Assembly (NCBI GenBank): GCA_000444245.1
Contig: ATSW01010790.1
Coordinates: forward strand, 1 to 20,315
Reading direction: 5' to 3'
Origin: Botryllus schlosseri
Lineage: Eukaryota > Chordata > Ascidiacea > Stolidobranchia > Styelidae
Length of the DNA stretch: 20,315 nucleotides
Below the pieces are notes generated by a model, which saw nothing but the letters and a program-made list of their open reading frames with translations, was not told the DNA's origin and made no database searches. How positions within the stretch are numbered: position 1 is the stretch's first letter; every line of letters starts with the position of its first letter. This document shows, one piece after another, positions 17,749 through 20,315 of this stretch. The position numbers and the translations under genes are program-made.

Positions 17749-19558
17749 TGCCACCGAAGACTTCTAATAATAATAAAAATATCAACAACAACCAAACGGC
17801 TACATTTCACTATGACAGTGCTTCCATATCGACCGGCGTTTGTCAGAATAAAGTACTTCAACGGTGGGTTGTCTTCTTTTAAATTGTGTCCCTATACCTT
17901 TTAGTTAATGCAGTGTGTGCGTAAGCCGGGACAGCAACCTGAGTTAATATGGTCGAGTAATGAATTGCTACAGGGTAAGACGAACATGTCGTTGTGATAC
18001 TTAAAGACATTATGTTCCATCAGTTCGGTGCCGAGATGAACAGCATATAACCGCTAAACTATACCAAGTCATCTGACTATCTATGGATTTGGATACCACT
18101 ATATAAACTTCTATCATGTTATAAGGTATTTATTGACAGGTATTTATATAGTATATACTATCCAAGCGCATCACATCATAAAGAACAAACTACGAAATGA
18201 CTACACTCACCCTTGCTCTACAGCAAATTGTAATCTGAATTAGATCTACTTAGTGTTGAATTCAATTTCCCTATACATTATGATTGTACATTATCGCTAT
18301 GAAAGCATGCACAATGGCACATTATGCCGTCTTCGACCGCGGGGATCGACATCCCTCGCATCGACCTGTTGGTGATGCAACACGGCTATGGGGCGCGATC
18401 TGTGGCTGCCTGGGTAACACTGATGATAAGTATGACATTTGAACCGGTGCTTTGCTCGGTATTTCGAAAATATTTGTAATACTATTAAAAATGTCGCAAA
18501 GCCGAAAGTTCTGTAAATTTATTGCTGACGCTTTTTATACGCGTTATTGATGTAGTACACAATCATTAAAAGCAGGCCTCTCAAGAATAGTCGTCACTTT
18601 ATCCTCCTGGTGATCACGAAAATGCGGTGCTGTTAGATGGGTATCTGAAAATATTAGGAAAATATTGATAAATGTGACGCAGCGAGTGCCTGTACAGTGT
18701 ATATACAAACGTAATTTTACAGAGCACTCGAATGTACTGTTGTAACTCGTGGCAGGCAGTGTATGTTGCAAATATGTCGGTACTATATGTAGTGAGCAAT
18801 TAGATCCTAATCCTTTGTTGGATTTGAACTAGGGCTGTATGATTCAAATTTCACGACGCGAACCGCACTACATGCAGTAACTAGACTATCGCGAAGACTC
18901 CTAGATCCTAATCACAAAATCAAAGAGATGTATGGAGGCAAGCACGGAACACAAAGACGTACTTATCCAGCCCTTCTTCGTCTTGAGCTTGTTCTTATTG
19001 CGTCGGCGGAATACAGGGTCCACACCATGAGCATGATAAACAAGATAAGGCGTTGGAGCTTCATATCATCTAGATAGAACGCAGACTTTGAAGACTTCGT
19101 ATTGCAATTCATTATCGCCAGACAATCCCCCAACTATATAGCCCGCTGCAATTTTTTCTACACGTCAGCATTCTTCCTTCATTCGCAAAATCCAACAAAA
19201 AATACCAACAAGTCCTAGTCACGATTGCTAACAAGGTGATTATTCATGACACCTTCCTGGCAACTACACCAATATATTGATTATAAATGGGCTTGCTATA
19301 GTCATGATACTAGTTGATATATTCATTTTACAAAAATGTTTTATGCAATAAAATATTGATCAGTTTTTGAGTCACGTAATCAAGAACTAAAACTACAATT
19401 TTCAAAATGCACTAGCGTTAACGCAGCCTACATAATAACACGATACAAATATTCGGTATTAATTTTCAATATCACTACGAATCATTACAGATTGTAGTTA
19501 ATAAACCCTTACTTCGTCCAGTTAGAAATGTCAAGATATTTTTGAAAATCGTCTGATG
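17749..19558. other. unassigned AT-rich stretch
   Basis: No recognisable gene. Notable details are a GC-rich island at about 18320-18420 containing an open + frame of some 55 codons (HIMPSSTAGIDIPRIDLL, then HGYGARSVAAWVTLMIS) that ends at 18480, and a 12-bp direct repeat at 18801-18812 and 18902-18913. The stretch from 19080 to 19558 is very AT-rich, with nothing supported. Confidence 0.35.
18801..18913. repeat. 12-bp direct repeats around an 89-bp insert
   Basis: TAGATCCTAATC occurs exactly at 18801-18812 and 18902-18913. The enclosed 89 bp contains TAGGGCTGTATGATTCAAA, which resembles a hAT end, but the direct repeats are too long for hAT. They could be a LINE- or SINE-type target duplication around a short unrecognised insert. 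Confidence 0.4.
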
Positions 19559-19747
19559 AAGTACTTCCCAACCTTTTAAATAACCATCCGTACATTATGT
19601 TTGGGCTATTATGTTGCGCCTCTTTAAATAGACAACTTTCCTCATTCCTTGATTTCAACTATAGTGCACAAAAGCTCCTTTTGTGTCAAATAGTTGTTGG
19701 GATGGGTGCTTGGGTGACCAGGTCATTATAAGAACTATCCCTCAATC
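19559..19747 (+). repeat. Charlie-type hAT end, partial
   Basis: AAGTACTTCCCAACCTTTTAAA at 19559-19580, followed by GCGCCTC (19616-19622), matches the usual Charlie-like start CAGTGGTTCCCAACCTTTT except for the first few bases. No partner end is visible before the window stops. Confidence 0.4.
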
Positions 19748-19989
19748 CTATATCCAAAATGCCGCGTATTCACTGCAAGTGAAAAACGCTTCTTGACAGA
19801 AGTCGCATCTAAGAGTATGACACAAAAGGCTCCAGTTCGTCGAATGATTGCAAACCCCACATCTTTGTTTTAATGCTTCTGTCATCAGGCTTGGAACATA
19901 AGCTTCAAAACTATCAAGGAGAGTGAGCACATAAGAGCTCGCCACTTTATTAGAGGCTGCTTCAACTTGTGTTCCGTTTGTTTTACCGT
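19748..19989 (-). CDS. unidentified open frame
   Basis: About 80 open codons on the minus strand, with no ATG at the upstream edge (TAG, then EIYGKTNGTQVEAASNKVASS). Then come LTLLDSFEAYVPSLM and a cysteine-containing part with CGVC and CDFC. CxxC pairs could hint at metal binding, but I recognise no family. It lies just inside the putative hAT end at 19559, so it might be a transposase scrap. It could equally be an exon or chance. Confidence 0.2.
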
Positions 19990-20315
19990 AAATTTCCTAT
20001 ATTCTGACTCGCGAGTAAAAAAAAATAACAAAGAAAGTCTCAATACCTCGTGTCGCTCAGTCGAACTTTAAGTTCCTAGCAGTTCAATAACCGTAATCTC
20101 CTGACTCACGACTCACACATCAAAAACGAGGTATTTTTAATATTAGTATGCTACGTTCTACGGGCATGTATGACTTAAAAAACACGTAGACAACAGTTTC
20201 TTGCAACGCAGATCAATGAAACATGTCCGACGCACCCCATTTCAAATTGGAGTGCATTATTTTCCTCTGTCGGCCGCATTTGTATACTAGTTTTATTTCT
20301 GTCTAATACTGAGAC
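19990..20315. other. unassigned stretch
   Basis: AT-rich, no open frame or repeat that I can support. Confidence 0.4.

Noticed and set aside
1-20315. Retrovirus, LTR element or Polinton remains
   Set aside because: No gag, protease, integrase, capsid or envelope block, no LTR pair and no long inverted repeats of that kind were seen. All reverse-transcriptase traces have LINE architecture.
1-20315. CRISPR array or prokaryotic operon
   Set aside because: Repeats are tandem or transposon-terminal without unique regular spacers, and the genomic style is animal.

Overview
This is an AT-rich stretch of animal nuclear DNA. There are no operons or ribosome binding sites. It carries non-LTR retrotransposon reverse-transcriptase pieces, many short non-autonomous hAT-type DNA transposons with 8-bp target-site duplications (TSDs), and decayed single-exon host genes. 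A small-genome marine invertebrate would fit, but I cannot fix the lineage from sequence alone. I see no intact protein-coding gene, no rRNA, tRNA or CRISPR, and nothing recognisable as a retrovirus, LTR element or Polinton.

Layout. Positions 1-620 hold remnants with two related hAT-like termini. Positions 806-3428 hold a host open frame split by a nest of three hAT elements: hAT-1 (1055-2883) containing hAT-2 (1441-2751), then hAT-3 (2938-3379). Positions 2892-9290 hold a tandem duplication of a short-chain dehydrogenase/reductase (SDR) locus. Copy A (ATG at 4495) keeps only its first 60 or so codons and then runs into 3'UTR-like sequence; a LINE fragment lies just upstream of its ATG. Copy B (6183-9214) can be followed from ATG to the C-terminal DG motif but is split by a 5'-truncated LINE (6268-7802) and by hAT-4 (8313-8990). 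The LINE in copy B itself holds a fragment of its own family in the opposite direction (6984-7180).

Positions 9290-12900 are mostly unassigned, with weak hAT-like ends. Positions 12937-15888 form an element of about 2.95 kb with CACTC/CACTG terminal inverted repeats (TIRs), internal tandem repeats, and a nested hAT-5 (14258-15179) whose left end contains an NN assembly gap with a duplicated contig overlap. Positions 16808-17740 are hAT-6, with Ac-like TAGGGAT ends and many GAACCT motifs. From 17750 to the end the sequence is largely anonymous, with a Charlie-type hAT end near 19559.

How it fits together. The window is a transposon graveyard laid over a tandem SDR gene pair. The TSDs, nesting and broken frames give a relative order of events: SDR duplication, then decay with LINE and hAT insertion, with nested insertions last. 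The pieces do not form a working pathway, and I found no new biological system.
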